64,000 nt of DNA from Acestrorhynchus altus (lineage: Eukaryota > Chordata > Actinopteri > Characiformes > Acestrorhynchidae): contig CM067508.1 of NCBI GenBank assembly GCA_034509495.1, positions 23,797,033-23,861,032 on the forward strand. Reading direction: 5' to 3'. Positions 12,101 through 27,112 of this stretch are shown in pieces; position 1 is the stretch's first letter, and every line of letters starts with the position of its first letter. The notes below the pieces were generated by a model that was not told where the DNA came from, did not search any database, and was given only the letters and a program-made list of their open reading frames with translations. The position numbers and the translations under genes are program-made.

Positions 12101-14223
12101 TGATGTATGTTCCTTTTGCACAGTGGCTGAAGTAAACTGAAGTCTAAACTACTTTGTCAGTTATCAGAATAACATTAATTGAAAAATGATTGTGATAAAG
12201 CTCATTCCTACACCTTAAAGGTTGGGGAAACGCACTCTATGGGTAGTGTAGGGCGAGTGTGTGAGGCAGGGCATAAGCAAGACAAGTGGGCAGGTATCCT
12301 TTGATCGGTCACCATTTATTTACACACCCAGGAGAAGTTATTTACAAATGTACAGATGTACGTACCGACCATAAACAAATCAAATAAACAAACAAGAACT
12401 CTACAAACAGAGAACCACTGTGGTTTACCAGAAGCATGAACTAACTGGTATTCTCCTCTCTCCTTTAACCCTTTGTTGGAGTGGCTATTTTATACTATTA
12501 ACCCCCTCCCTTGGAACATACCAAAATCTACAAGTGTAGAATGAGGGCAATATCACACAGTAATACTTCATACACTCACACAATCCACATTATAGGTCTA
12601 GTCATCCATCATTACACTTAGAATTACATGTTTGCTAACACAATTATATGAATAAAGATTATCTTTAACAGGTTCAACTCCCCCATCCCTCTACCAGAAT
12701 GGATTCCCCCAGGTGAGTAAAAGCTCTTATTTTTATTACTCTTTTACAGGGAAAACATGGACGAACACAGGAAAGTACATACACTCATTATATGGTGATG
12801 CCATTTCTTTGATCAAGACTTGTTATGTCTTCAAACGCAGACTGAAGACTCATCTGTTTCAGGAGTACTTAACTCCATAAAGACTTGTTTCAACACGGTC
12901 TAAATGTGTGGAATCTCTAGATTCCAGCCTTATCTACTAGCTAAGGATGTTCTAAGTAAACAGCAAAGCACTTTTGTAAGTCGCTCTGGATAAGGGCGTC
13001 TGCTAAATGCCACAAATGTAAACAAATGTAACGGTGTACCCTACTGCACTGCAGTGATAGAATTCATGAATGAATAGGATTCATAGGTCCCCAACAATGT
13101 TAAGAGCAAATCTACACCCTTGAGCTCATCCCAAAATTACTGGATGGATCATCATGAATCAGAGAACATGGTTCCACTGCTCCGCAGCTCAGGAAGTCTT
13201 TATATCCCACAAGCCCACACCTGGAATTAAGCATGGTGCCAACAGGTTTATGTTGATCCAATTCATTTGGCAATGTTTCTCTTCACATGGTGTGTGTGCA
13301 TTTGCACATCTGTGTCAGAAATGGGAGCATTCTAAAGTGTGGTCCACTGGTGGTGGGTTTGTAGAAATTTAGAGGGGGTCTGGGCAAATTCTTCCTTAAT
13401 TTCATAACTCCACAAACAAGTATTAGATATTCTTCTTGCTTGGTTGAGAAAATTCTAATTTCAAAAAAGGCCAGGCATCTTTCTGTCACACTTTTGTCTT
13501 GTACCCTCACTTTCCTCACCTGTCTGTTCAGGAGCCCTGAAGAACATTCATATTGATTGTAGGTCCTAAAGAGTGACACTAGCAGCTTTTTTTATCCCAC
13601 CTCCTTTCTCTACACTCTCTACACAGGTTCTGGAGGAAAGGTTGCTGGTCATCGTAATGTAATCATGAGTGGGTCATTTTATCCAAACAGCATAACATTA
13701 GCCATGTGACCTCACATAGATGCATTGCTTAGTGCTGCATCATCCAAAATCGAGTTACTATGCTGGCTATTGGCTTTGTCTAATATTGCTACCATGGTGG
13801 TGCTGGTTAGGGGCCTCCTCAAAAAGTCATTAGAGCCATGTCTTCAGGCAAGCAGACATTTTCAAACACACACACACGCACACACACAACCCGCTACCTG
13901 ATTATGTTTCTGCTACATTTTTCAGAAATGTCACTTGTATTGCTCTTTATGAAAACTTTGAGAAATTTTTGAGTACATCTCCAGATAACCAATGTGAAAA
14001 GAGGACACACAAAGGTCCAGCAGCAAGATCAGCATTGTTGAGGGTCCCTGAGACCCGAACAACAAGTATCTGACTCCAGGATCAAACCTGAATGTCAGTT
14101 TTAAGGGTCAGCTCTTTACTGTGCTGCACTTAGAAGAATGAGGTCAAATTACCAAGCATACCAATACTAAGCATAGGCTCTGATCCCAAAGAGCAATGTC
14201 TCTCTCACAAACACACACACACA

Positions 14224-14262
<39 letters not shown>

Positions 14263-14419
14263 TGCTTGTTTGATATATCTGCAGTGATGGCTGATCTTCA
14301 CATCAAAGTGCCAAAGAGGCAAAAGTTCAGCAGCCCCATTCAGACACCTCAGATTGGCTCTGTGTTGTCTGTGGAGGCCAAGACCTCACAATGCTCAGCA
14401 GAATAACAATTTGAACGAA

Positions 14420-14478
<59 letters not shown>

Positions 14479-15363
14479 TAGTTGTGCTCAATACTTTAAT
14501 ATGGCCTGAAAATATCTTGATGCTGAATAAAGATCACTGAATTTGTTTAATCTAACATAAGCAGTTCCATTTATTGGTTCGGGGTTCCATGATCCTGCCT
14601 CTTTATTTAGCTTTATGTTGCACTCAGACTTTGTGGAAAGTGTTTTCATTATGCAGAGAACGTTCTGCACAAAGTAATCTGACATCTTTATTACAAAAAG
14701 TTTCATTTTCTCATGCATATCCAATCTCGCCAAATCTCACCACTATGCTGTAGGAGATATCAGCCTTTCTCACCACAGACAAATGTAGAGTAAACAAGCA
14801 GCCTACATAAAATATCACAGGGTCGCATTGAGCAATATCATATTGAGTCTATATTGCTACAATATATGTCCCGAAATATCCATAAACGTACAGGACTGCT
14901 TCATTTTCACACAAATAAAATACATTACACAGATAGTGCCAAAAGTAACTACACTCGCTAAGTGAACTGAAAAAAAAATGTATAGACAAGCACAGATCAG
15001 CCATATAGTGAATGGATATATAGAGGAGGCCGTCCTTGTGGAGCAGAAACAGCTCTAATCCATTGAAGCGTGAACTTCATAAAACCTCATGTGGTATCTA
15101 GTACCAAGACCAATGTTAGCAGTAGACCCATTAAGTCCTGTAAGTTGTAGGCCAGGGCCTCCATGAGCATCAGTGAGCCTTATGTGCATTTGACCCTCTC
15201 ACTGGTTCATTGGTTGTAGAATTAAGTAGGTAGGACCACTGCATACCAGGAACACCCAGTAAAGAGCTGCCAGCTGTTTTGGTGATGTTCTGACCCAGCT
15301 GTCTAGCCACCACAATTTGGCCCAAACACAAACATGTATATATTTAGAGAGAGAGAGAGAGAC

Positions 15364-15407
<44 letters not shown>

Positions 15408-18400
15408 TAGAAACTGAGCCTTCTGCTGTCTGCATTCTTCTTGCTTTTCACTAGACATTGGAACACAGCTGGAATTTGATTGCATTTAGTCACAGGAGCT
15501 TTGGTGGAGTCAGGCCCTGACATTGGTTTTTTAAAATCTGGATCACAAATGGCACTGATCCAAGAAATGTTTGATAGTGCTTCCTTATTCCTTATTCCAC
15601 AACACATCTGCCCCAGTTCAGTGCTGGGAAGCATTACATTTGTTTTGTCAACACTTGGGAAAGCACACAGTGGTTTAGCCTGATATAATTGTGTGCACAT
15701 TTTAACATCAGTGTTAGTAATGAGTTCCAATTAAAGAGATAAATCACAATGGGTGTCTGGACATACACTGAACAGCCATAACATTACAACCACCTGCCTA
15801 ATATCGCGCAGGTCCACCTCGTACCACTGAAACAGCTCTGAACTGTCAAGGCATGGACTCCACAAGACATCTGAAGGTATCCTGGGGTATCGGGGACAGA
15901 CTAGCAGCAGACCTTTAAAATCTTGCAATTTCAGAGGTGGGGTTTCTGAGGGGTTTCAATGAGCCTTGGGTGCCCATTATTCTTGTGCTGGCTCACCGGT
16001 TTTGTTAGGTACTGGACACTGCACACCAGGAACACTGCAAAAGGCCTGCCTGATGTTTTGGAGATGTTTTGACTCAGTTTGGTTCTTGACTCAAAATCTG
16101 GGGTTTTCTACAGCTAAACCAGTATAAAACTGAGATACTGATCACTGGTTCAGAGAGAGAGAGATTGACCCCCAAACTACACACACTAGGATTTAATCCA
16201 AGCCAACAAGTGAGAAATCTAGGAGTGACTTATGAGGCAAGTTTTCTCCCTGAGCAACACAGATAAACTGACAAATGCTTTCATAACTAGCAGGTTAGAC
16301 TATTGAAATGCTCTCGTTTCTGATAAACCAAAAACAGAAAGTAATCAGTTATACTTCATTCAGAATTCTGAGTGCTGACTACACCAAGGAAAGCACACAT
16401 TACACGTTTTAATTAATACATTACACAGCTGTTAGCGATCACATTGATTTAAAGTGATATTATTAGTTTATAAAGCACTGCAAAGTCTTGCACCAGACTA
16501 CATCTCAGAAATGCTTTTGGTATATGAACCAGGGAGATCTCAGAGATCCTCCAATACCCCTCAATTAGTTATTCATTCAAGTAGGACAAGATGTTTTGGT
16601 GATACTGATTTTAGCCATTACGCTCCAAACTCCAAGTCTTCCAGTGCAGCTGAGAGCAGCTGGAAAAACAGACGTATTTAAAAGCAAATTATTATATTTT
16701 TTATTCAATTATTTTTATTTACTTTATTTACTTACTTTAACTTTAACATAGTTAACTTTTATTAGTTATATATTTAATTTCTGACCAGTTACTTTTTATT
16801 CCACAGTTACATTTCTATTTCTATTTTATTTTTATTTTAAAACCCATAGTTTCATTCTTAATGCTTTTTGTAAATTGCTTCTTTAATTTTAACCCTAACC
16901 ATTTTAGTTGTAACTCGATCTGTCAATCACTTCTGAAGCTTCACAACTGATGGCATTTTGTCTGTATAGCTATATAAATAAAATTTTGATTGATGACAAT
17001 TACAGACCTCTCTCATCTTTATAAGTAGGAGAACTTGCACAATCAGTAAATAGTGTCTAACATAAAATGTGTCTCAAATATGTCAGAATATCATAAAAAA
17101 AAATATGTGAGAATGCTTTATCGAGAAAGCATGCCTAATTTCCAGAAGATATTGTGGATGCCTTGATCTGGCAACACACCCACAACATGCTCAGCATGAA
17201 CGTTAAACATCAGGATGCTCACAAAACATGATAAAAGACTGTTGTTTGCTATGTGTAAAAGCTTCTTTTTTTCAAAGAAAAGAACCGGGGAAAAAACACT
17301 TTAAACCTTCCAACACAAGCTAATGGCACCCTTCAGCGCATGTCTCTAAAACACCAGAATGAGGGATTGATGAGTGATGAATGGCAGAGTTCAAAGTAAG
17401 AGGTGCGAATTTGTCTCCAGTTGAGCACACTCAGCAGCCCCATCATCTCCTCAGCACTCCTTAGGAAACGGAAGCTCCAAATAACCACACCAACTCAGGC
17501 ACTATCTGCTAATGGAGGGCAGCACACTGGCGCTTCATGATAAACAGGGCTGGATCGTTCAGTGGGCACTTACCCAGCCCATGTTGAGCTTATTTGCACT
17601 GTGGGAGAGGTGTGTTTGGCAGCAAGCATCTGAAACCTCAAACCATCATTTTACTGATCTGATGGACAGAAGGAGCATTATCATTATGCTGTATTTTCTA
17701 TTTTGCAAATGTGGCTCAACCAATGCATCGACTGGTTAATGATATCAACTGATGTTAAAACAACACTACATAAAAATTACGATTTATACATTTATGATTG
17801 ACAATAAGCAGCAGAACGTTTTTGCAAATGATATTTAAGACATGTCTTCCATTATGTGTTTCGTTTTATCACCTGCATTTCTCAATATAGTTAAAATAAA
17901 GATCAAATCCATATTTCTAACTCAAACTTTATCACATGACTGTGAACCTGGCAGACTGGTGACATATTCTCTATAGGAAAGCACAGCAAAATCCAGTGTG
18001 GTCTTTTTGATAGATTTTGTGTTCGAGTTTCTTCCCAGGTTAGAAGGGTTGCTATGGGCAGCTGTGCATTTCATGGAACAAATACTGCAGTCAGCGCTGT
18101 ATGTGTCAAGCTTTGAAAAATGTAACCACACACAAGACTGATTTCAGCTCGCCACTGCCCTGACAGTGTGTTAAGGTTGTGCCAAAATTTTGCACTGATT
18201 GATTTGATGTTGCTCAGTACACAGTAGTAATGACATAATTCTTGAAATCTGCACAGTTGCATGCCATTCTTGGTCATGTTCCACCTCTGATTACACTAAT
18301 CCTGTTATGAACTGTAGAAGAAAGTTTAAAGCAGTTTAATGTGCCAATTTCTGAAGATTTCAATAGTGGTACATCAGAGAATAATTAGCAATTGACAAGC

Positions 18401-21400
18401 TGCAATCAGCAAGTGGTCAATTAAACACAAACAAATTTCATCATTTAATAACAATTTAAGCATCTACCCAATACTGACATTTCTTAAAGAACTGTACTGC
18501 CAACTGCCAAAAGGATTTAGATATCATCATACTTCTCGAATCAAAAAACAAGGTACAAGATCTACAGTCCATATTTAACTACACTTGTTGTTTAATAAGA
18601 ATTTAATAAAATCGTTGGGTAATTTATGACCAATAAACATATATCCATCCTCAAAATCTTTAGACACTTTCTACTTTTAGACATATTGTCATGCTGTAGA
18701 GAAGGCGAAGAGGTGGATGTAATCGCAGGGTAGAATTTAACAAAACGAACGAACAGAACACCAGGATCACAGGAGAAACTTACAGCAAACTGACATGAGA
18801 GCACAGCACGCCGTCATGAAACAACAATCACAGACTGAGACAAAGGACCTTAAATACACACACAAGATGCAAAACACCTGGGAATGATCACATGGGCAGG
18901 ACTACACATAAAACACACATGGTAAGCACTAAGGTCGGGGCAGAGCAAGGGCGGAGAGGAGACAAAAACAAAATAGAGACGCGGCCTTGAAAGCAAACTA
19001 AACAGGGTGATGACAAGAAGAGACAGAGAAGGGACCCAAATATTATAGGAACATCAGAGAAGTTGCAAGTACTAGACGGTTCAATGGCACTTTACAACAA
19101 GACTACACTTACAGGGGTTGGACAATGAAACTGAAACACCTGGTTTTAGACCACAATAATGTATTAGTATGGTGTACTAGGGCCTCCTTTTGTGGCCAAT
19201 ACAGCATCAATTTGTCTTGGTAATGAAAGTCCGGTTTAGCACCCCAACATCTCTTTCAGACAGACTTCCTCTTGCGTACACAGTTAATCCTGTTGGATGT
19301 GGTTCGTCCTTCTTGGTGGTGCTGACATTACCCTGGATACCGTGGCTCTTGATACATCACAAAGACTTGCTGTCTTGGTCACAGTTGCGCCAGCACCGTG
19401 CACCAACAATTTGTCCTCGTTTGAACTCTGGTATGTCACCATAATGTTGTGTGCATTGCAATATTTTGAGCAAAACTGTGCTCTTACCTGCTAATTGGAC
19501 CTTAACACTCTGCTCTTACTGGTGCAATGTGCAATTAATGAAGATTGGTCACCAGGCTGCTCCAATTTAGCCATGAAACCTCCCACACTAAAATGACAGG
19601 TGTTTCAGTTTCATTGTCCAACTCCAGTATAAAGGTGTTTGAATGGCTTAATTGTTATTTAAATGTTTATTTATTAGGTTATGAATGGCACCTTAAATCA
19701 TTATAAACAGCTGTAACAAACAAAAATCAGCTGCAGCAACTCATATTGCCCCTTCCTTTTCTTCATTTGTCTTCTCTGTTAGTGGCACATAATAGGATTC
19801 TTCTGTTTAACCCCAGTGAGGGTCGGTCTTTAACTCACATCTTTATCATCTGACCTTTTCAATCTTTCCTGTTTAGTTAGATGATTCCGTCTATGGTCCT
19901 TTACTAATGAGTTATTAACACTTAAATGATAAAAAGGAGTGCAGAATGAGTCAATTCATGTTAGGCTGATCAGATGATCATTAATAAATAAAAGCATCTG
20001 TTGGGATTAAACTGCATTAAGATCTTTGCTAAAGCTGACAGGTAGAACACTGTCTGATGGAGAGAACACAGAGTAGGATCAGGACTCAGCAACAGCTGAA
20101 CTTTGGCAGTACGGAGAACTGCGAGCTTGCTCTTTAGAAAGCAACAGATCACTGTTGTCCTTTTATTTATCTGTAAGAACTGCTTACTAATGACTTTCAC
20201 AGAGTTTATGTCCCATTTCTGTAGCGCCTGATATTTCTGGACACATAGTTCATAGACAATGTCCTGCACAGAGACAAATTAGAGCATTTTCTGGAGACTG
20301 TGCCCACAATCAGTCCTATTTTAGGAGTATGAGTAAAGGGCCTACTAATAACCAAGCTCTACATTAATGGCCAGTTTCTGTCCTTATTTCTTCTCATTAA
20401 AAAGGAGTCTTTGGTTTGATGCTCATACTTTAAAGGAAAAAAAAGAACTCATTAGTTACATTAAACGTAGGCAAGTTCAGGCTTCAGAAGATGAAAACTA
20501 TTTTATTCAACTTCCACTGACCCATATATCACCTACAATCCTGGCCTGTATACTTTACTGAAACTGAAACCAATGTCATACTCATAGTGTGGGGTACAGT
20601 GGAGAAATTAAATATTGGATACACTTCAAATGCGAAAGACAGAATCTAAATAATCCAGAAAATCATATTGTATGATTTTAAAATAATTTATTTTCATTTT
20701 ATTGCTTGAAATATGTATTTGATCTCCTACCAACCAGCAGGAATTCTGGCTCTCACAGGTTCTTATTCTTTAAGAAGGCCTCCTACTCTGCACTCATTAC
20801 CTGTATTAACTGAACCTGTTTCAACTTATCTGTATAAAAGACACCTGTCCACACACTCAGTCATACACCAACCTCTCCACCATAGCCAACACCAAAGAGG
20901 TAAAGACACCAGGGATCAAATATGTGAGAAGGCAACAACTGTTGGCACAATTATTAGAAAATGGAATAAACTGTCAGTCTTTCTCTGTCTGGGGCTCCAT
21001 GCAAAATCTTGTCTCGTGCTGTAAGGATGAAAAAGGTCAGGAATCAGCCCAGAACTACATGGGAGGACCTTGTCAATGACTTGAAGAAAATTGGGAGCAC
21101 AGTCTCAAAGATTACTGTTAATAACACACTACACCTTTGTGAATTAAAATCCTGGGCAGGCAAGGTCCCCCTGCTCACACCAGCACATGACCAGGACTGC
21201 CTGAAGTTCACCAATGGATGATCCAAAGAAGGCACAGGAGAAGATTAGACCAAAATAGAACTTTTTGGTATCAACTCCATTCGCCATGTTTAGAGGAAGA
21301 TGGATGAGTACAACCCCAAAAACAACATCCATGTGAGTATGATGTGGAAACATCATACTTTGGGGGTAATTTTCTGCAAAGGGGATAGGACGAAGGCACC

Positions 21401-21461
21401 ATACTGAGGATGTATTGTGAGATTATTATTATTAGATTATTATCATTATTATTATTATTAG

Positions 21462-21492
<31 letters not shown>

Positions 21493-24400
21493 GATTATTA
21501 TTATGTATTGCACCATGTATTGTGAGATTTTGGCCAACAACCTCCTTCCCTCAGCACAGTCCTAAGACCTGGAAGATTTGCAGAAGACCTGTACGGAGGA
21601 GACGGCCAAAATCCCTGCTGCAGTGTGCAAACTTGGTCAAGAACTACAGGAAATGTCTGAGCTCTTTAATTGCAAACAAAGGTTTCTGTACCAAATATTA
21701 AGTTCTGTTTTTTTTATTATGTCAAATACTTATTCCATTTATTAAAATGTTAATTATTTAAAAATCTAACAATATGATTTTCTAGATTTTTAGATTCTGT
21801 CTCTCACAGTTGAAGCATTCCTGCAACAAAAATTACAGACCTCTCCAAACTTTGTAGGTGATTTGAAGAACTTATTATTAATAATTGTAATAATTTTTAT
21901 TATGTATATGTTTAAGAGAGATTCTTCAATTGAGGGAAATGTATTATACACCACATTTAGATTTAAAAAGCATCATTACCATTTACACTGTGTCATGTCT
22001 CTGTCATATTCTAGTCATGTTTCCCTTTTGTCTCAGTTGATGTTTTCCCATGTGCTCTTAGCACATGCTTTGTGTTTGTTTTGGTCTGGTCTCCTCCCTT
22101 GCTCCGCCCATTCCCATCTGTGTCTCATTTGTAACCCTGCCCCTTCATAATCAGTGGTTCCAGGTGTTCAATGTTGTGTTCTTTTAAGACCCTTTGTCTT
22201 GTCAGCCTGTCTTTGTCAGTCCTTTTGTTTCTGTCAAGGTTTGTTCCTGTCTTGCTTTGTTTGCCAACTTTCACTTTTAGTTTCTATCCTCAACCCCAGC
22301 ATTTACCTCCAGTTCCTAGTCATCTATTGTGTCCGTCTGATCCTGACATACTGTCCCAAAACAGAGATGTCTAAATTATTCATCTGTATTTAAAATGCAT
22401 CTTAAACTAGCTATGAAATCCATGACCTAGATTATTTAAATAAAACTGTCCTTATCGTAACATGTCATTATCAGAAATAAAATCATTATTAAAGTACATG
22501 GCATGGTTTAAAACTAGGTTTGAGAAGAGGGCCATAGCTTGTGTTCTAACTCTGTGGTAGCAACGTTTCAAGGCCAACCACAATCAATGCTAGCTAACAT
22601 AACTAACGCTACGTTGTTTCAGTAATATCTATCTGGTGACAACCAGTGGCCGTTCGTCCAAAGGAGCACAAAGAAAAGAGTTTTGGGTAAAATGCTGCTG
22701 GTATTGCTTCTTAAAGACCTTTTTGCAACTGAGTCAGACTCTGCTGCAGCCGCCTTTTTTGTTAAACGAACCAATTTATTTGAAGGAAAGCAGTAACTGA
22801 AGCCAAAAACAACTGGCCCCATGCAGAAATTACATACTGGTATTAAGAGAAAACACATTCATTTTAGAAATCAAAAAAGGAATTGCATAACAAATAAGAA
22901 CAATTTGAAAAAAAAGCATCAACATCAGATATTGAAGTTGTTCCTTTTTTCCAATATCAGCACCATCGATACCGCAAATTATTTGTGGAAGCCCAAGTAA
23001 AAAGAGTCCAAAATAGAAAGTTCACCCATGTGTGTTATGTTGTTATGTTGTTATCTTGTAATCACACATGTAATTTTACATGGGTTATATATGCAGTGCT
23101 TCGTCACAGAGAAAAAGCCACAGTCATTTTGAGGGAAAGCCTTTTATGCTCAAACACAAGATTCATCGATGAACATAATGAGTTTAATCCAGCGAACATG
23201 AGGCTCCATTCACACACACTTTCAAGTCCATTCAGCATTCTGCCTTTCCCTGAGCTCCTCTATAATAAGCTATTTAATCCCTTTACAGCCTGAGGATTAC
23301 AGCTCAGTCGAGTAGGGATGAGGAACAGTGACTCTGGCCTTTTTTCCTCCAGAAAAAGAAAATATCTGTAAGCATTAGAAGCAAAGAGCAAAACTACTTT
23401 TGCTGTAGCTCCTGGGGCACAGGAAAACACGTCTGTAAGCAGAGGGTGATAAACTGTGCTAATGTACTTTATTTACAAAAACAGACTGAACTAGGTCCAT
23501 TGTAAACAGCTTTATGTGAATCGCTGATGGATACCACTAAACACACAGGACAAACAAAAGAAGGCTTTTACAAAGAATAAGTGCAAACACACTCACACAC
23601 ACACACACACACATGTTTATTGCCTCCAGAAACCAAAGCCTGCATCCAGATAAAGGGAAACAGAATGACAGCCTCCACCTACGTCTATCTAAAGATACAG
23701 GCCGAGCTGTCAATCAAACTCTATACACCCTCTGTTAAAAACACATCTCTGCTCTCCCTCAATCATGCCATCCTGCTGACCAGCATCCATGTCAGTCTGC
23801 ATGAGTGTGGGCTTGTGTATGTCAGTGTCTCTTGTTGGTGGGCATTGAGGCAAATATATCACATGATAGAACACAGTGTATACAGTATACGTCCAAATAT
23901 TTGTGGACATTTCTAATGAATGGATTCAGCTACAATATGTTGCACCCATTGCTGACACACATGTACAAATGCACCCACATAGCTTGTCTAGTCCCTGTAG
24001 ATAATTACTGCCAACAGAATAGGAGATAAATCAGATACCAGATAAACATGAACCTACTGGACCGAAGGTTCCTCAAAAGCACCTTAAGAGGTTCCTCCAG
24101 AGTTTCATGTTGAAGAACCTCCAAACGTTCCTCAAGGATCTTGTACTTTTTACAGAATAGAAAGCCATCCCTGGACAGTGAAGAAAATAACTCCTAAAAA
24201 AGCAGTATAACCTCTTGTCTAGTAACGAATGAGCAGGTGTCCCAATATTTTAGTCCATATAGTTCGTTAGACACAATTACATAAATTCAGTCATGCAGGA
24301 TATGTGTGGCAGCACTTCAGTAAAACTAAAGGCAGTGTTTATAACTTGTTAATGTTAATGTTGTGTTTGTGTAAATGAACAGTGTGTTCACGTGGTTATG

Positions 24401-27048
24401 ATGGTCAATCAGCATGGTCAAACTAGTTGTTTACGTTGGTCTAGTTGATCATGCAGACTAGCTAAGCCATCAAACTCAAACATACCCATATCCTAAGAGC
24501 CATCTTATCCAGCTTGACTAGATTAAGCTGCTCAGGCTGTTTGTAGCCCCTTTCACACATGCACGGTTACCCAGAACTGTTCTGGACATCGCCCGAGAAT
24601 CCAGCTCCACTCCACTCTGTATCTGTGAGTGCAAATATCTGGATAATTTGTACCAGACATTACCTGGACCTTGTCCTTCCAGCCCTCTAGTACAGTACAT
24701 GGGTAACGTTCGACTGGGCCAAGGTGTGAACAGACAAGGAAAACTGTCACACAAACCTGCAAACGTGTGTTTCATGTTTTGTTCGTTTTGTTTTTGCCTT
24801 CAACCAAACATTTCATTTTGAAAAATAAACAAATTTCAGTGCACCCCCAGTCAAAACAACTTGGGAGCTTCTTCTAAACGTCTTCAAATGAAACAAACAC
24901 CTGGTCCATGTTGTGGAGATACTGACAGTACCTTCAGAAAGGCTTACCGTTACATTTTACCACCCATCCCTGATGCCCAAATGCATTTTTGTCTCCATCC
25001 AGGTGGGACATGCAATGTCTTTGCTTTAAAAAGTGGGCCATGGTAGAGCATGTCCTAGTTGTGTGTGTGTGTGTGTATATGGCTGGAAGAGAGAGGGACT
25101 GGATTCCCTGGCAGGCCTGTTCATCAGGGGAATAATTACCTGCTCCAGCCCGGGGCCTCCCTGAGGAGCACCGCTCTCATCTCACCTCAACACTAATAAT
25201 AGATCATTACAGAGCCAGCATCTGCACCAACAGCAGCACCTGCAACAAGCAAGACTAACAACAATATGCTCCTCTGACCTAGAGAAAATGCTGAGCTACA
25301 GCAAAGCAAAAAAAAAAGTGACACACTCAAGATCATGTCCACTAATTACCCCCATCAGGCTGGTTGATGAAGGCAGATTACACAATACAGTGCAGCAAAG
25401 CCTTTTAATGAAATCTTGGATTTTTTTGCTTGTTTCCCTCCTTCCATTTTGCTCTTTTCCAAAAGCCATGTTAAACCTGGCTATAGAAACAGCCCGAGTT
25501 AACAAATCCAGCACAACTACCCCTGTTAAGAGTAAGGCAAATTCATTTACCCCAGAGCAAATCTTTGACTTTAATATGAAGCTCGTATTCACTCTCAAAA
25601 CAATGCCACAGAAAAGCCACTTTTTAGTTATGAGGTATGAGTGCAAAGAACCTTTTAAAGCTCTGTAACAGATTTAAATAATAATCTACATGAACATCAG
25701 CAATACGTCAGTGCCACCATGTTAACCTGGCGAGCGTCTAAGTTATTATAAAGAACAAATATTAGATCTGTGTCAGTATTGGCTGATAATCAAGTTGTCA
25801 ATATTTGACTCAAAAAAGAACAAGAGTGGATCATGTAATTAAAGTGATATTATTAATAATATTGTCAAGTGTCTCAGTGTGTGATTTAGAAGAGGTCAAC
25901 CAGAAAATGCTGCCTCTGTAATAAAGACAATTAAGCTCAAATCTAAGAAGGGAAATTCCATTTTAAAAATCTGACATATGATCATATATAAATACACTCA
26001 TTGTCAAAAAACAGATGCACCAAGAAGGAGTCAACGGATCAACGGACTGCAATGCATGACTACAATGGTGCCATGTCAGACTGTCAAAGATTCACTCAGA
26101 ATGGCAGCGAGCCATCTTCAGTGGTGACTTATACTTTTGGTTGGTATACTCTTGGGTCAGAGACCAATGAATCAGTGTATGAAGGCACCATGGTCAGCTC
26201 CAAGATCAATGCTTTGTTGTCACGCGTCACACATCCACAAAGCCTGGTGTGAGATGCAATTTTGTACAAGGCCAGATCACTTTTGGTGTTCAATAAAGGC
26301 ACTTTGACAGCCCAACGTTACGTTAATGAGGTCCTACAACCAGTGTCTCTCCGAACACACACTCCAGGGCACTATTCCAACAGGACAACACTCCATGCTA
26401 TTGCCGCTATTGGACGCTCTATGAACACTCCACCCCACCGCAAAATCTGCAGGACCTGAGTGAAAATTTTCAAGATGCATGGGATGGATGATCACAGGAC
26501 CCCTTTAGGAACCTCTACATCTAAATGCCGAGATGTCTGGCATGTTGTGCAATTCCCAACTCCATACTGATGCTCCTACTTCTGCATCTTCTTCTGTCGG
26601 CTGCTCCCTTTAGGGGTCGCCACAGCGGATCATCCGCCTCCGTCTTGCCCTATCCCCTGCCTCCTCTACTGTTACACCAACCATCTCCATGTCCAGCTTC
26701 ACTACATCCATAAACCTTCTCTGAGGTCTTCCTCTTCTACTTCTGCCCGGCAGCTCCATCTCCAACATTTTTTGTCCAATATATCCACCATTCCTCCTCA
26801 AAACGTGTCCAAACCATCTCAACCTGGCCTCTCTGGCTTTATCGCTGGCAATCTGCTCCACCTTCACTGTCCCTCTGATCTGCTCATTTCTAATCTTGTC
26901 CATCCATGTCACTCGCAACAAAAATCTCAGCATCACTCCTACTTCTGTATGTGTAGCTCAATAAATATTGCCCATATCAACTGCTATTTTGACAATAAGT
27001 GTACATACGTCACAATGGACTGAGTATATATTTAAAATTACATGTGCG

Positions 27049-27112
<64 letters not shown>

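Noticed and set aside
25288..25668. Overlapping 126- and 116-codon frames on opposite strands in cacna2d1 intron 1
   Set aside because: No splice signals, no recognisable domain, and open on both strands by chance composition. The underlying DNA may be conserved non-coding sequence.
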